Below are positions 43,981-52,427 of a stretch of DNA of 64,000 bases, piece after piece (within the stretch, counting starts at the first letter, position 1; each line of letters opens with the position of its first letter). The position numbers and the translations under genes are program-made. The notes beneath the pieces are model-generated. The model was not told the DNA's origin. It searched no databases and saw nothing but the letters and a program-made list of their open reading frames with translations. The stretch is from DASZIT01 sp963709665 (GTDB lineage Bacteria > Actinomycetota > Acidimicrobiia > Acidimicrobiales > RAAP-2). Location of the stretch: positions 41,390 to 105,389 of the forward strand of contig CAVPWU010000010.1 in the NCBI GenBank assembly GCA_963709665.1, read 5' to 3'.

Positions 43981-44784
43981 TCAGAACTCGGTGCCGCCAT
44001 CGATGTTGATGACCGCCCCGGTCAGGTACCCGGCACGCGGGGAGAGGAGGAAGGCGAACAGCTCTCCCACCTCCTGGGGTCGGCCGGGGCGGCCGAGGGC
44101 GACGTCCATGTGCCACTCCTCGGCCATCACCGCCTCGAGAAGGCCCTCGGGCGGCAGGCCCCGGTCCTGGGCCAGCGCCGACCGGACCGAAGCCAGGGCG
44201 TCGGTCTCGATGGCTCCGGGGCACACGCAGTTGGCCCGCACCCCGCTCGGGCCGTAGGCCCGGGCGATCGTCTTGGTGAAGGCGGCCACCCCGCTCTTCA
44301 GCGTGACGTAGGGCAGCCGGGCCGGATGGTAGGCGTGGATGGAGTACGCCGCCGTGGTGACCACCGTGCCGCCGCCCGCCGTCACCAGGTGGGGCACCGC
44401 GGACCGCACGATCCGGACCGTGCCCATCAGCAGGTCGTCGAACGCCGCCGCCCACACCTCGTCCGTGGCGTGCTCGAGATCGGCATGGGCGGCGAGGCCG
44501 GTGCCGGTGGTCACCGCCACCCCGGCCAGCTCGCCGTCCAACGCCCGCACCGCCTGCTCGACGACCCGGTCGGCCTCCCCGGCCCGGCCCACGTCACCGA
44601 CCACCGCCACCGCGCTCCCACCGTCGGCGGTGAGCGTCGCCACCGCCGCCTCGGCCCGCTCCCGATCCCGCCCGGTGACGACGAGGCGGGCGCCGTCGGC
44701 GGCCAGGACCCGGGCGGCGGCCAGCCCCATTCCTGCCGTCCCGCCGACGATCAGATAGCCGCGATCCCGCACTCCGAGGTCCAT
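43981..44784 (-). CDS. Short-chain dehydrogenase/reductase
   Basis: 267 residues with the SDR plan. The NAD(P) loop is VGGTAGMGLAAAR, and the arginine after strand 2 (VVTGRDRER) suggests NADP. The active site is TTAAYS and YVTLKSG (Tyr-x3-Lys), followed by CVCPGAIETDAL. The NAG motif of strand 4 is replaced by TTGTG. First gene of the operon with the amidohydrolase; divergent from a crotonase-carboxyltransferase operon. Confidence 0.84.
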   Translation of the reverse strand: MDLGVRDRGYLIVGGTAGMGLAAARVLAADGARLVVTGRDRERAEAAVATLTADGGSAVAVVGDVGRAGEADRVVEQAVRALDGELAGVAVTTGTGLAAHADLEHATDEVWAAAFDDLLMGTVRIVRSAVPHLVTAGGGTVVTTAAYSIHAYHPARLPYVTLKSGVAAFTKTIARAYGPSGVRANCVCPGAIETDALASVRSALAQDRGLPPEGLLEAVMAEEWHMDVALGRPGRPQEVGELFAFLLSPRAGYLTGAVINIDGGTEF

Positions 44785-44855
44785 TGCTGCGCTTCCTTTG
44801 GGGGCCGACGAGGGTCGGTCGGGGGACCTCCGACGCGTTTGACGCCACCCCCTCG

Positions 44856-44869
44856 AACCTGTAGATGTT
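44856..44869. promoter_or_regulatory. Recurrent palindromic motif / -10 region of crotonase gene
   Basis: AACCTGTAGATGTT ends six bases before the GTG at 44876. At this distance GTAGAT could act as a -10 box for a leaderless mRNA, so this copy may serve as both promoter and operator. Confidence 0.45.
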
Positions 44870-44875
44870 TATAGC

Positions 44876-45688
44876 GTGTCCGATGGCTCTCCGTCATATC
44901 ACCCGCGCATCCTGCTCGAGGTGGACGGGCACGTCGCCACCGTGACCATCGACAGTCCCGAGGCGAAGAACGCCTGCACCGGGGACATGTGGGTCGCCAT
45001 CGGCGCCACCTTCCACGACCTGGCCTACTCGGGGGCCCGGGCCATCATCCTCACCGGGGCGGCCGGCGACTTCTGCGCCGGCGCCGACCTCGCCGGCGGC
45101 GGGGAGGGGGGTGGAGGGTCCGGACCGGCTGCCGGCCACATCCTCCACGGCATGCGGGTGCTGGCCGACGTGGTGCTGGCCGTGCACGACTGCCCGGTGC
45201 CGGTGGTGGCCAAGGTCGACGGCGTCTGCGTGGGTGCCGGGCTCGGCCTGGCGCTGGCCACCGACATGATCTGGTGCTCCGAGCGGGCCCGGTTCTCCGC
45301 CATCTTCGCCAAGCGGGGCCTGAGCCTCGACTTCGGCACCTCGTGGCTGCTCCGCCAACGCATCGGAGTCCACAAGGCGAAGGAGCTGGCCTTCACCGGC
45401 AGGATGGTCGGCGCACCGGACGCCCTGGCCCTGGGACTGGTCAACGCGGTGGTCCCCACCGACCAGCTCGACGCCGCCACCCGGGACGTCGTCGACACGG
45501 TGGCCGCCGGGCCGCCGGTGGCCCTGTCGATGTCCAAGCGGCAGCTCGACAACGCCGGACACGCCTCCCTGGCCCAGGCCCTCGAGGCGGAGGCGATGGC
45601 CCAGAGCCTGAACGTCCAGACCCACGATCTGCGGGAGGCGCTCACCGCCTACGTGGAGCGCCGCCCACCCCACTTCACCGGCCGGTAG
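44876..45688 (+). CDS. Crotonase-family enoyl-CoA hydratase/isomerase
   Basis: 270 residues. Motifs: IDSPEAKNACTG, the oxyanion segment GDFCAGADLAGG followed by a glycine-rich loop, and VCVGAGLGLALATD. The sequence FSAIFAKRGLSLDFGTSWLL is typical of PaaG-like isomerases, in which the second catalytic acid is an aspartate further along; the hydratase glutamates are both absent. It may therefore shift a double bond rather than hydrate it. The start GTG is six bases from the recurrent motif with no ribosome site, suggesting leaderless translation. Eight bases before the carboxyltransferase. Confidence 0.85.
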   Translation: MSDGSPSYHPRILLEVDGHVATVTIDSPEAKNACTGDMWVAIGATFHDLAYSGARAIILTGAAGDFCAGADLAGGGEGGGGSGPAAGHILHGMRVLADVVLAVHDCPVPVVAKVDGVCVGAGLGLALATDMIWCSERARFSAIFAKRGLSLDFGTSWLLRQRIGVHKAKELAFTGRMVGAPDALALGLVNAVVPTDQLDAATRDVVDTVAAGPPVALSMSKRQLDNAGHASLAQALEAEAMAQSLNVQTHDLREALTAYVERRPPHFTGR

Positions 45689-45696
45689 GGAGTCCG

Positions 45697-47199
45697 ATGA
45701 GCGACGACGGCGCCACCGCCTGGAAGAGCGCACTCGACGAGCTCGAGGGCTGGCGCACCGCCTCCCGGGCGATGGGTGGCGAGGAGCGCCTCCGCAAGCA
45801 CCACGGACAGGGGAAGCTGGACGTCCGGGCCCGGATCGACCACCTGCTCGACCCGCGGTCCTTCCAGGAGATCGGGACCCTGGTCGGCGGCACCGACGCC
45901 CCCGCCGATGCCGTGGTGATCGGGTCGGGCTCCATCGACGGCCGGCCGGTGATGGTCGCCGCCGAGGACTTCACCGTACTGGCCGGCACCATCAGCTCGG
46001 CGGCCAACGCCAAGCGCTACCGGGTCGCCGAGATCGCCCTGACCGACCGGGTGCCCCTGGTGATGATGCTGGAGGGAGCCGGGTTCCGGGCCGACGGCAA
46101 GGCCCATCCCCGTACCCCCACCGACCTCCTGGCCCAGGCGGCCTGCTCGGGCAGGGTGCCGGTGGTGACCGCCATCCTCGGTGCCTCGGCCGGCCACGGT
46201 GCGCTGGTGGCCCCCATGTCCGACTTCTCGGTGATGAGCGCCCACGCCTCCGTCTTCACCGCCGGCCCCCCGGTGGTCGCCGAGTCGCTGGGCGAGAAGA
46301 TCAGCAAGGAGGACCTGGGCGGGCCCGGGGTCGCCGTGGCCAGCGGGCTGGTCCACAACGTGGCACCCGACGACGCCGCCGCCCTCGACCTGGTCAGGAC
46401 CTACCTGGGGTACTTCCCGTCGTCGGCGTGGTCGTACCCGGACGACACCCCGAGCGGCGACATCGGGTACCGCAGCGTGCCGGAGCTGCTCGACATCATC
46501 CCGGCCAACGGCCGTCGGGTCTACGACATGCACGACGTCCTCGACGTGGTCTTCGACCGGGGGTCGGGCTTCGAGGTGCAGCCCGGCTTCGGTCGACCGG
46601 TGATCTGCGCCCTGGCCCGCCTGGGCGGGCACCCGGTGGCGGTGGTGGCCAACCAGCCCAAGGTGCTGGCCGGCTCGCTGGACGCCGACGGGGCCGACAA
46701 GGCCGCCCACTTCATCACCGTGGCCGACTCCTACCACCTGCCGCTCATCTTCCTGGCCGACAACCCCGGTGTCATGCCGGGCAGCCAGTCGGAGCAGCAG
46801 GGCATCCTTCGCAGCGGGGCCCGGATGTACGCCGCCCAGACCCAGGCCCGGGTGCCGAAGATGGCGGTCACCCTCCGCAAGGCGTACGGCTTCGGATCGA
46901 TGGTCATGGGGATCATCCCCTTCGACGGCCAGTCGGCCACCTTCTCCTTTCCCGGCGCCACCATGGGGGCGATGGGGGCGGCGGCCATGAGCCGGGCCCG
47001 GGGCTCCGACGTGGACGAGGCGGAACAGCTGCGCCAGCTGGAGGTCCAGGCCTCCTACCGGTCGGCCCGGAGCTTCGGCCAGGACGAGCTGATCAGCCCG
47101 GTGGAGACCCGGGACCGTCTGCTCGGCACCCTCGAACGCGCCCTCTACCGGCGCCAGGAGGCCCCGGAGCCGGCCGCCCGCACCGCCATCATGCCGTAA
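45697..47199 (+). CDS. Acyl-CoA carboxylase carboxyltransferase subunit (AccD/PccB type)
   Basis: 500 residues with both halves of the carboxyltransferase. The N half has KLDVRARIDHLLDPRSF, GFRADGKAHP and GASAGHGALVAPMSDF; the C half has IICALARL-type strands (ICALARLGGHPVAVVANQP), FLADNPGVMPGSQSE and RKAYGFGSMVMG. It transfers carboxyl from biotin to an acyl-CoA. No biotin carboxylase or carrier gene is near, so it must use one encoded elsewhere. ATG 45697 follows GGGAG. Linked to the upstream crotonase in one operon. Confidence 0.87.
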   Translation: MSDDGATAWKSALDELEGWRTASRAMGGEERLRKHHGQGKLDVRARIDHLLDPRSFQEIGTLVGGTDAPADAVVIGSGSIDGRPVMVAAEDFTVLAGTISSAANAKRYRVAEIALTDRVPLVMMLEGAGFRADGKAHPRTPTDLLAQAACSGRVPVVTAILGASAGHGALVAPMSDFSVMSAHASVFTAGPPVVAESLGEKISKEDLGGPGVAVASGLVHNVAPDDAAALDLVRTYLGYFPSSAWSYPDDTPSGDIGYRSVPELLDIIPANGRRVYDMHDVLDVVFDRGSGFEVQPGFGRPVICALARLGGHPVAVVANQPKVLAGSLDADGADKAAHFITVADSYHLPLIFLADNPGVMPGSQSEQQGILRSGARMYAAQTQARVPKMAVTLRKAYGFGSMVMGIIPFDGQSATFSFPGATMGAMGAAAMSRARGSDVDEAEQLRQLEVQASYRSARSFGQDELISPVETRDRLLGTLERALYRRQEAPEPAARTAIMP

Positions 47200-47364
47200 G
47201 GGACCTTGACGTCCCCGCCGCCAGGTGGGCACATCGGATCTTGCCCGCGTCCGAGCGAATCGCCGGATGGCGGTCCGAACGTCAATTGGATCCGGGGCGG
47301 CTTGCAGATGAACGGAGCGGGGATCGCCGGATCCGGGCGTTGCCCCCCAGTCTCCCGATCCGAC

Positions 47365-47386
47365 CCGGGGTGCCGCCGCACCCCGG
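47365..47386. terminator. Hairpin terminator between convergent genes
   Basis: A nine-base perfect stem (CCGGGGTGC with GCACCCCGG) closes a four-base loop. It lies between the carboxyltransferase stop (47199) and the convergent lipoprotein stop (47392), where it could serve both directions. There is no T-run. Confidence 0.55.
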
Positions 47387-47391
47387 TGGGC

Positions 47392-48696
47392 CTACTTCGG
47401 TGGGGTGATGTAGGTGTAGTCGCACCGGTAGCCGTTGGTGCTGCCGGACACCGGTGGGTCGTCCACCCGCTGGTAGTCGCCGTTGGCGATCTCCCCCAGC
47501 AGATAGCAGTTGCTGACCGTCTTGGCCGCTGGGTTCACCGGGATCTCGATGTTCTGGCCACTGAAGCTGGTGACCTTGGACAGGGCCGTCAGCAGCGAGC
47601 CCCGGGTGGGATCGGTGCCGGCGTTCCTCAGCGCCTGGGTGAACAGCTCGGCCGACAGCCAGCCGTAGAAGGAGAAGATGTCGGCCTTGAACGTCGGCGA
47701 GGCGATCTTCACCCACTTGTTGAAGGTGTCGACAGCGGGGATCTTCCCGCTGTCCTGCCCGAGGTAGAACGACGAGTTCTGGTTGACGGCCGCCCCGTCG
47801 ACGTTGGCGGCACCACCGGAGTTGGTGACCAGCGAGTTGCTGTAGCTCCCCGCCCCCAGGATCACCTGCGGGTGGAAGTCCTGCTGGGACAGCGCCTTCA
47901 GCACCGCCGAGGTGTAGATCTCCGGCAGCTGGTCCAGAAAGAGCAGCTTCACGCCGGCGTTCTTCATGGCGATCACGTTCTGGGTGAAGTCCGTCTGGGT
48001 CTCCGGGGTGGCGTGCACGTAGATGATCGTGTAGCCCACCTTCTTCAGGGCGTACTCCTCGCCGGCCCACTGCGAGAGGCCGGCGGCCTGGTTGGAGATG
48101 ATGGTGCCCACCGCGTCGATGTCCTTGGGGTACTTGGCCTTGAAGTACTGCAGGGGCCCCTCCTCCCATCCTCCGGGAAGCGGGACGGGGTTGACGACGT
48201 TGGGGAGCTTGGTGGTGGAGGGGTTCACGGTCACCGCCACGTCCGGCATCCCGGGGTTCTGGGCCAGCACCTCGGCGCCGTAGCTGTCCTCGGCCGAGAA
48301 CCCGCCGACCAGGGCGAAGTCACTGGTCACCGCATTCTGGGTGGCCGCCTTGTTCCCCTCGCCGGTGAAGCCGTCGTCGGCGGAGTTCACGGTGATCTTC
48401 CGCCCGTTGACCCCACCCGAGGCGTTGACCATGTCGAAGTAGGCCTCCGTCCCCACCAGGGCACCCTCGAACAGTCCGCCGATGGACAGCGTCGACACGT
48501 TGGCCACACTGATGCCGTGGGACGTGACCCCGGTGGTGTCGTGGAAGGCGCTGGCGGGGATCCCCGACGTGGTGGCCGAGCCCGAGGAGGCCGTGGTCGC
48601 CGTCGACGAGTTCGTGGAACTGCACCCCACCGCCCCGACACCGACGGACAGAAGCGCGACGATGGTCGCCCAGCGCGTCATCCTGCGGGTGAACAT
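47392..48696 (-). CDS. Branched-chain amino acid-type ABC substrate-binding lipoprotein
   Basis: 434 residues. A lipoprotein signal (MTRWATIVALLSVGVGAVGC) ends in a cysteine near residue 26, followed by a Ser/Thr linker. The rest is a type 1 periplasmic-binding fold of the LivJ kind: GALVGTEAYFDMVNASGGVNG, DGFTGEGNKAATQNAV, SDFALVGGFSAED, and NAGVKLLFLDQLPE. It should bind a small organic acid, amide or the growth substrate outside the cell. No permease or ATPase gene is nearby. ATG 48696 follows a GGGGGG run. Divergent from a crotonase gene. Confidence 0.85.
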   Translation of the reverse strand: MFTRRMTRWATIVALLSVGVGAVGCSSTNSSTATTASSGSATTSGIPASAFHDTTGVTSHGISVANVSTLSIGGLFEGALVGTEAYFDMVNASGGVNGRKITVNSADDGFTGEGNKAATQNAVTSDFALVGGFSAEDSYGAEVLAQNPGMPDVAVTVNPSTTKLPNVVNPVPLPGGWEEGPLQYFKAKYPKDIDAVGTIISNQAAGLSQWAGEEYALKKVGYTIIYVHATPETQTDFTQNVIAMKNAGVKLLFLDQLPEIYTSAVLKALSQQDFHPQVILGAGSYSNSLVTNSGGAANVDGAAVNQNSSFYLGQDSGKIPAVDTFNKWVKIASPTFKADIFSFYGWLSAELFTQALRNAGTDPTRGSLLTALSKVTSFSGQNIEIPVNPAAKTVSNCYLLGEIANGDYQRVDDPPVSGSTNGYRCDYTYITPPK

Positions 48697-48749
48697 CACT
48701 ACCCCCCTTGCCGGCCACTCCACCCGGATACGGCCGGGGAACCGGTCGC

Positions 48750-48763
48750 ATCCTCTAAAGATA
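48750..48763. promoter_or_regulatory. Recurrent motif between lipoprotein and crotonase genes
   Basis: ATCCTCTAAAGATA keeps 10 of 14 bases of AACCTCTAGAGGTT in the divergent region between starts at 48696 and 48841. Confidence 0.3.
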
Positions 48764-48840
48764 TTAATGTATCGGGTGCCCCCGGGCGGCGCAACGGATG
48801 CCGAACGACCCCCCGACTCTCAACTAGAACGGACACGGAC

Positions 48841-49650
48841 ATGACGACACCGGCAGCGGGCCCAGGGGTGGAGATCGGTATCGAGGGCTCCGTCCTCCGC
48901 ATCGAGCTGAACCGGCCGAAGCAGAAGAACGCCCTCGACGTCGAGGCGGTGACGACCCTGGTCGACGCCCTCGAGGCGGCGTCGACGGACGACTCGCTAC
49001 GGGCCGTGCGGATCTCCGGCCGGGGTGGCAACTTCTGCTCCGGAGCCGACTGGGTGGCCTCGAACTCCGACCCCACCGAGCGCCCCCGGACCGGCAGCCT
49101 GCAGCGACGGACCCCCCTGCAGGCCCACCGGCTCATCGACCTCCTGACCAGCATCCAGCTGCCGGTGGTGTCCGTGGTGGAAGGGTGGGCGGCCGGACTC
49201 GGGTGTCAGATCGCCCTGGCCTCCGACTTCGCCATCGCCGCCGAGTCCTGTCGCTTCTGGGAGCCCTTCTTGTCCCGCGGCTTCTCTCCGGACAGCGGAG
49301 CCACCTGGCTGGTGCCCCGGCTGGTCGGCGTGGCCCGGGCCCGGGAGTTCCTGATGCTGGGGCGCCAGCTGTCCGGCACGGAGGCGGCCGACTGCGGACT
49401 CATCTACCGGGCGGTACCCGATGCCGCCGTCGAGGACGCCGCCGTCGGGTTGCTCGACCAGCTGGCGGGCGCGGCCACCGTGGCCCTCGGCCTGACCAAG
49501 CGGTGCCTCAACCGCTCGCTCCAGAGCGGGCTGACCGAGGCGATGGAGAACGAGTCGTTCGCGCTCGAGCTCTCCTCCCGGACCCGGGACTTCAAGGAGG
49601 GCCTGGCGGCCTTCCGGGAGGGCCGGGCCGCCGAGTTCCGTGGGCGATGA
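48841..49650 (+). CDS. Crotonase-family enoyl-CoA hydratase/isomerase
   Basis: 269 residues. Motifs: LNRPKQKNALDVEAV, the oxyanion segment GNFCSGADWVAS, VEGWAAGLGCQIALASD, and FWEPFLSRGFSPDSGATWLV. Neither hydratase glutamate is in place; the glutamate in FWEPF is offset. The PDSG pattern is common in isomerase-like crotonases. The ATG at 48841 is preferred; there is no strong ribosome site. The next crotonase frame begins only 41 bases on, so at least three genes form one operon to 51960. Confidence 0.84.
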   Translation: MTTPAAGPGVEIGIEGSVLRIELNRPKQKNALDVEAVTTLVDALEAASTDDSLRAVRISGRGGNFCSGADWVASNSDPTERPRTGSLQRRTPLQAHRLIDLLTSIQLPVVSVVEGWAAGLGCQIALASDFAIAAESCRFWEPFLSRGFSPDSGATWLVPRLVGVARAREFLMLGRQLSGTEAADCGLIYRAVPDAAVEDAAVGLLDQLAGAATVALGLTKRCLNRSLQSGLTEAMENESFALELSSRTRDFKEGLAAFREGRAAEFRGR

Positions 49651-49690
49651 CCCGGTCGTTCCCCTCCTCCCCGTCGATATCGAGGTGCAC

Positions 49691-50473
49691 GTGACCCCGA
49701 CCTATCAGACCATCCGGTACGAGACGTCAGCCGACCGGGTGGCCACCATCACCCTCGACCGTCCCGAGGTCCTCAACGCCTTCGACCGCCGCATGTGCGA
49801 GGAGGTCCGGGACGTCTGGCAGGTCATCAAGAACGATCCCGAGGTCCACGCCGTGGTCCTCCGGGCGGCCGGCGAGCGGGCCTTCTGTGCCGGGTTGGAC
49901 GTGTCCAAGCCGTTCGGGCAGCCGGACGATGTCTGGAACCACACCGACCCGGGGGAGCTGCTCAGTCCCAAGTGGCAGAAGATGTGGAAGCCGGTGGTCT
50001 GCGCCGTGCAGGGCATGTGCACGGCGGGCGCCTTCTACTTCGTCAACGAGTCGGACGTCGTCCTCTGCTCGAGCGACGCCACCTTCTTCGACTCCCACGT
50101 GACCGGCGGCATGGTCTCCGCCATCGAGCCGATCGGCCTCATGCGCCGGGTGGGTCTGGGGGAGACCCTGCGGATGGCGCTCCTGGGCAACGACGAGCGG
50201 GTCTCGGCGGAGACCGCCCTGCGCATCTCGCTGGTCACCGAGGTGGTGGAGCCGGCCCTCCTGTGGTCCCGAGCCCACGAGCTGGCCGCCGGGATCGCCG
50301 CCAAGCCCACCGCCGCCACCCAGGGGACGGTGCGGGCCATCTGGGAGTCCCTCGACCGTCCCTACCGGGCGGCCATGGAGCAGGGCCTCCTCTACACCCG
50401 GCTCGGCAATCCGATCGGCATGGCCGAGGTGGCCGACCTCCCCCGGGGCGCCGGCCCCCCGCGGATCCGCTGA
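49691..50473 (+). CDS. Crotonase-family protein with FFDSH active-site variant
   Basis: 260 residues. It has LDRPEVLNAFDRRM and an oxyanion segment GERAFCAGLDVSK. Instead of GGG-x-E it has CTAGAFYFVNESD, and the second site reads FFDSHVTGGMVSA. This pairs it with the protein at 24794 (FFDPHVSIGLVSG), and neither keeps the hydratase glutamates. I chose GTG 49691 because GAGG stands five bases upstream; a GTG at 49640 overlapping the previous gene is the alternative. The next gene's ATG shares a base with its stop. Confidence 0.83.
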   Translation: MTPTYQTIRYETSADRVATITLDRPEVLNAFDRRMCEEVRDVWQVIKNDPEVHAVVLRAAGERAFCAGLDVSKPFGQPDDVWNHTDPGELLSPKWQKMWKPVVCAVQGMCTAGAFYFVNESDVVLCSSDATFFDSHVTGGMVSAIEPIGLMRRVGLGETLRMALLGNDERVSAETALRISLVTEVVEPALLWSRAHELAAGIAAKPTAATQGTVRAIWESLDRPYRAAMEQGLLYTRLGNPIGMAEVADLPRGAGPPRIR

Positions 50474-51960
50474 TGGCCGACGTCACCGGCGGGCTCAGCG
50501 AACGGATCGGCGCCGTCCTCGCCCTCGACCCCTCGGCTCCGGCCATCGAGTTCGACGGACGATGGCGCAGCTGGGGGGAGCTCGGTTCCACGGTGGAGGC
50601 CGTGGCCGACCTGGTGCCGGAGCCGGGCACCCCGGTGGGCATCCTCCTCCGCAACCGACCGGTTCCCGTCGGGCTCCTCCTCGGCGTCCTCCGGGCCGGG
50701 GGCTGCGTGGTCGCCATCAACCCCCAACGGGGGGCCGACCGCACCCGCCAGGAGATCGCCGGGCTCGGGCTGCCGTTCGTCGCCGGCGAGCCGGGGGACG
50801 TGGCGACCTACGTCGACCATCGGACCGGCTCGGCCCGGGTGACGGTGACGGAGCTGGGTGACCGGGTCCGGGTGGACGGATCGGCACCCCCGGTGGAGGG
50901 GTCGCCTCCCCACGGCGTGGCCGTGCGCATGCTCACCAGCGGCACCACCGGGCCCCCCAAGCGGATCGACCTCGGCTACGAGACACTGGTGCGGGTGCTG
51001 GCCGGGGCCAAGCACTACGAGGCGGCCGACCGGTCGAGCCTCACCCTCCGGAACGGCGTCGCCGTCGTCAACTCCCCTCTCGTGCACCTGGGCGGGCTCT
51101 TCCGGGTGTTGCAGTGCGTCAACGACGGCCGCTCGTTCTCCCTCCTCGAGCGGTTCACCGTCGACGGGTGGATCGATGCGGTCCGCCGGCATCGCCCCCA
51201 GACGGTGAGCCTGGTTCCGGCGGCCCTCCGCATGGTGCTGGAGGCCGATCTCGACCCCGCCGACCTGGGCAGCGTGCGGTCGGTGGTCTCCGGCACCGCT
51301 CCCCTGTCCCCGGACGACGCCGAGGCGTTCACCGCCAAGTACGGCGTGCCGGTGCTGATCTCCTACGCCGCCACGGAGTTCGGTGGTGGGGTGGCCGGTT
51401 GGAACCTCCGGGACCACCGCACGTTCTGGGCCGCCAAGCGCGGCAGTGTGGGCCGAGCCCACGCCGGCTGCCGGCTGCGGACGGTCGACCCCGACTCGGG
51501 CGACGAGTTGGCGGCCGACCAGGTCGGCCTGCTCGAGGTCAAGGCCGGGCAGCTGGGATCCGACACGCCGTGGATCCGGACCACCGACCTCGCCCGCATC
51601 GACGAGGACGGATTCCTCTTCATCCTGGGGCGGGCCGACCAGGCCATCATCCGCGGGGGGTTCAAGGTCCACCCCGACGACGTGCGGGCCGCCCTGGAGC
51701 GCCATCCCCGGGTCCGGGGAGCCGCCGTCGTCGGCGTCGACGACCCGCGGCTGGGCGCCGTCCCGGTGGCCGTCGTCGAGCTCCGTCCCGGGCCGCCCCT
51801 GACGCCGGAGGAGCTGATCGCCTCGGTCTCGGGGAGCCTGGCCCGCTACGAGCTGCCGAGCCGGGTGCTCATCGTCGAGTCGCTCCCCCGAACCCCGTCG
51901 GCCAAGGTCGACCTAACAGCGGTCCGGGAGCTGGTGACCGCCCCGCCGACCGGGGGCTGA
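50473..51960 (+). CDS. Acyl-CoA synthetase (AMP-binding)
   Basis: 495 residues. The ATP loop MLTSGTTGPPKRIDLGYE lies near residue 156; the lysine that normally follows PKG is replaced (PKR). YAATEFGGGVAGWN is the adenine-contact motif, and RTTDLARIDEDGFLFILGR and the catalytic lysine in TPSAKVDLTAVRE complete the set. It resembles the ligases that activate ring-opened acids. Last gene of an operon with two crotonases; convergent with the DUF302 gene. Confidence 0.85.
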   Translation: MADVTGGLSERIGAVLALDPSAPAIEFDGRWRSWGELGSTVEAVADLVPEPGTPVGILLRNRPVPVGLLLGVLRAGGCVVAINPQRGADRTRQEIAGLGLPFVAGEPGDVATYVDHRTGSARVTVTELGDRVRVDGSAPPVEGSPPHGVAVRMLTSGTTGPPKRIDLGYETLVRVLAGAKHYEAADRSSLTLRNGVAVVNSPLVHLGGLFRVLQCVNDGRSFSLLERFTVDGWIDAVRRHRPQTVSLVPAALRMVLEADLDPADLGSVRSVVSGTAPLSPDDAEAFTAKYGVPVLISYAATEFGGGVAGWNLRDHRTFWAAKRGSVGRAHAGCRLRTVDPDSGDELAADQVGLLEVKAGQLGSDTPWIRTTDLARIDEDGFLFILGRADQAIIRGGFKVHPDDVRAALERHPRVRGAAVVGVDDPRLGAVPVAVVELRPGPPLTPEELIASVSGSLARYELPSRVLIVESLPRTPSAKVDLTAVRELVTAPPTGG

Positions 51961-51971
51961 CCCCGATCACC

Positions 51972-52367
51972 TCACCCCGCCACCAGGGCGTCGGTCAGGG
52001 CACCGATGCCGGCGAGCCGGGCCGCCAGGTCGTCCGGGAGGTCGTAGCGGGCGCCGAGGGCGCCCGGTGACGTGTAGCTCACCCTGGTGGCGTCGCCGTC
52101 CGCCCAGATCAGGACCTTGAGGGGGAGATCGAGGGCGGCCAGGGGGGCGTGCTCCATGACCGGCGTGCCCGCCTCCGGACTGCCGAAGATCACCACCTTG
52201 GTGTCCCGCAGCTCGAGGCCGTGGCTGGCGGCCTCACCGCTGTGGTCGATGACGGCGAAGACCTTCATGCCCTTGCCGGTCACCAGGGCAATCAGGCGGT
52301 CCACGGTGTCCTCCACCGAGACCGGGCTGATCTTCGTCACCACCTGGCTGTCATCCACCTGATCCAT
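51972..52367 (-). CDS. DUF302-family protein
   Basis: 131 residues covering one DUF302 domain: SVEDTVDRLIALVTGKGMKV, FAVIDHSGEAASHGLELRDT, KVVIFGSPEAGTPVMEHAPL and DLPLKVLIWADGD. Function is not established for the family. The gene lies 60 bases after the FadD19-like ligase and is probably the tail of the P450-ligase operon. Confidence 0.85.
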   Translation of the reverse strand: MDQVDDSQVVTKISPVSVEDTVDRLIALVTGKGMKVFAVIDHSGEAASHGLELRDTKVVIFGSPEAGTPVMEHAPLAALDLPLKVLIWADGDATRVSYTSPGALGARYDLPDDLAARLAGIGALTDALVAG

Positions 52368-52427
52368 GCCGTCGCCTCCTGACCTCCGACCCCGAATCTA
52401 CCCACCGTCGGGATCGGAGGCCGCCGG

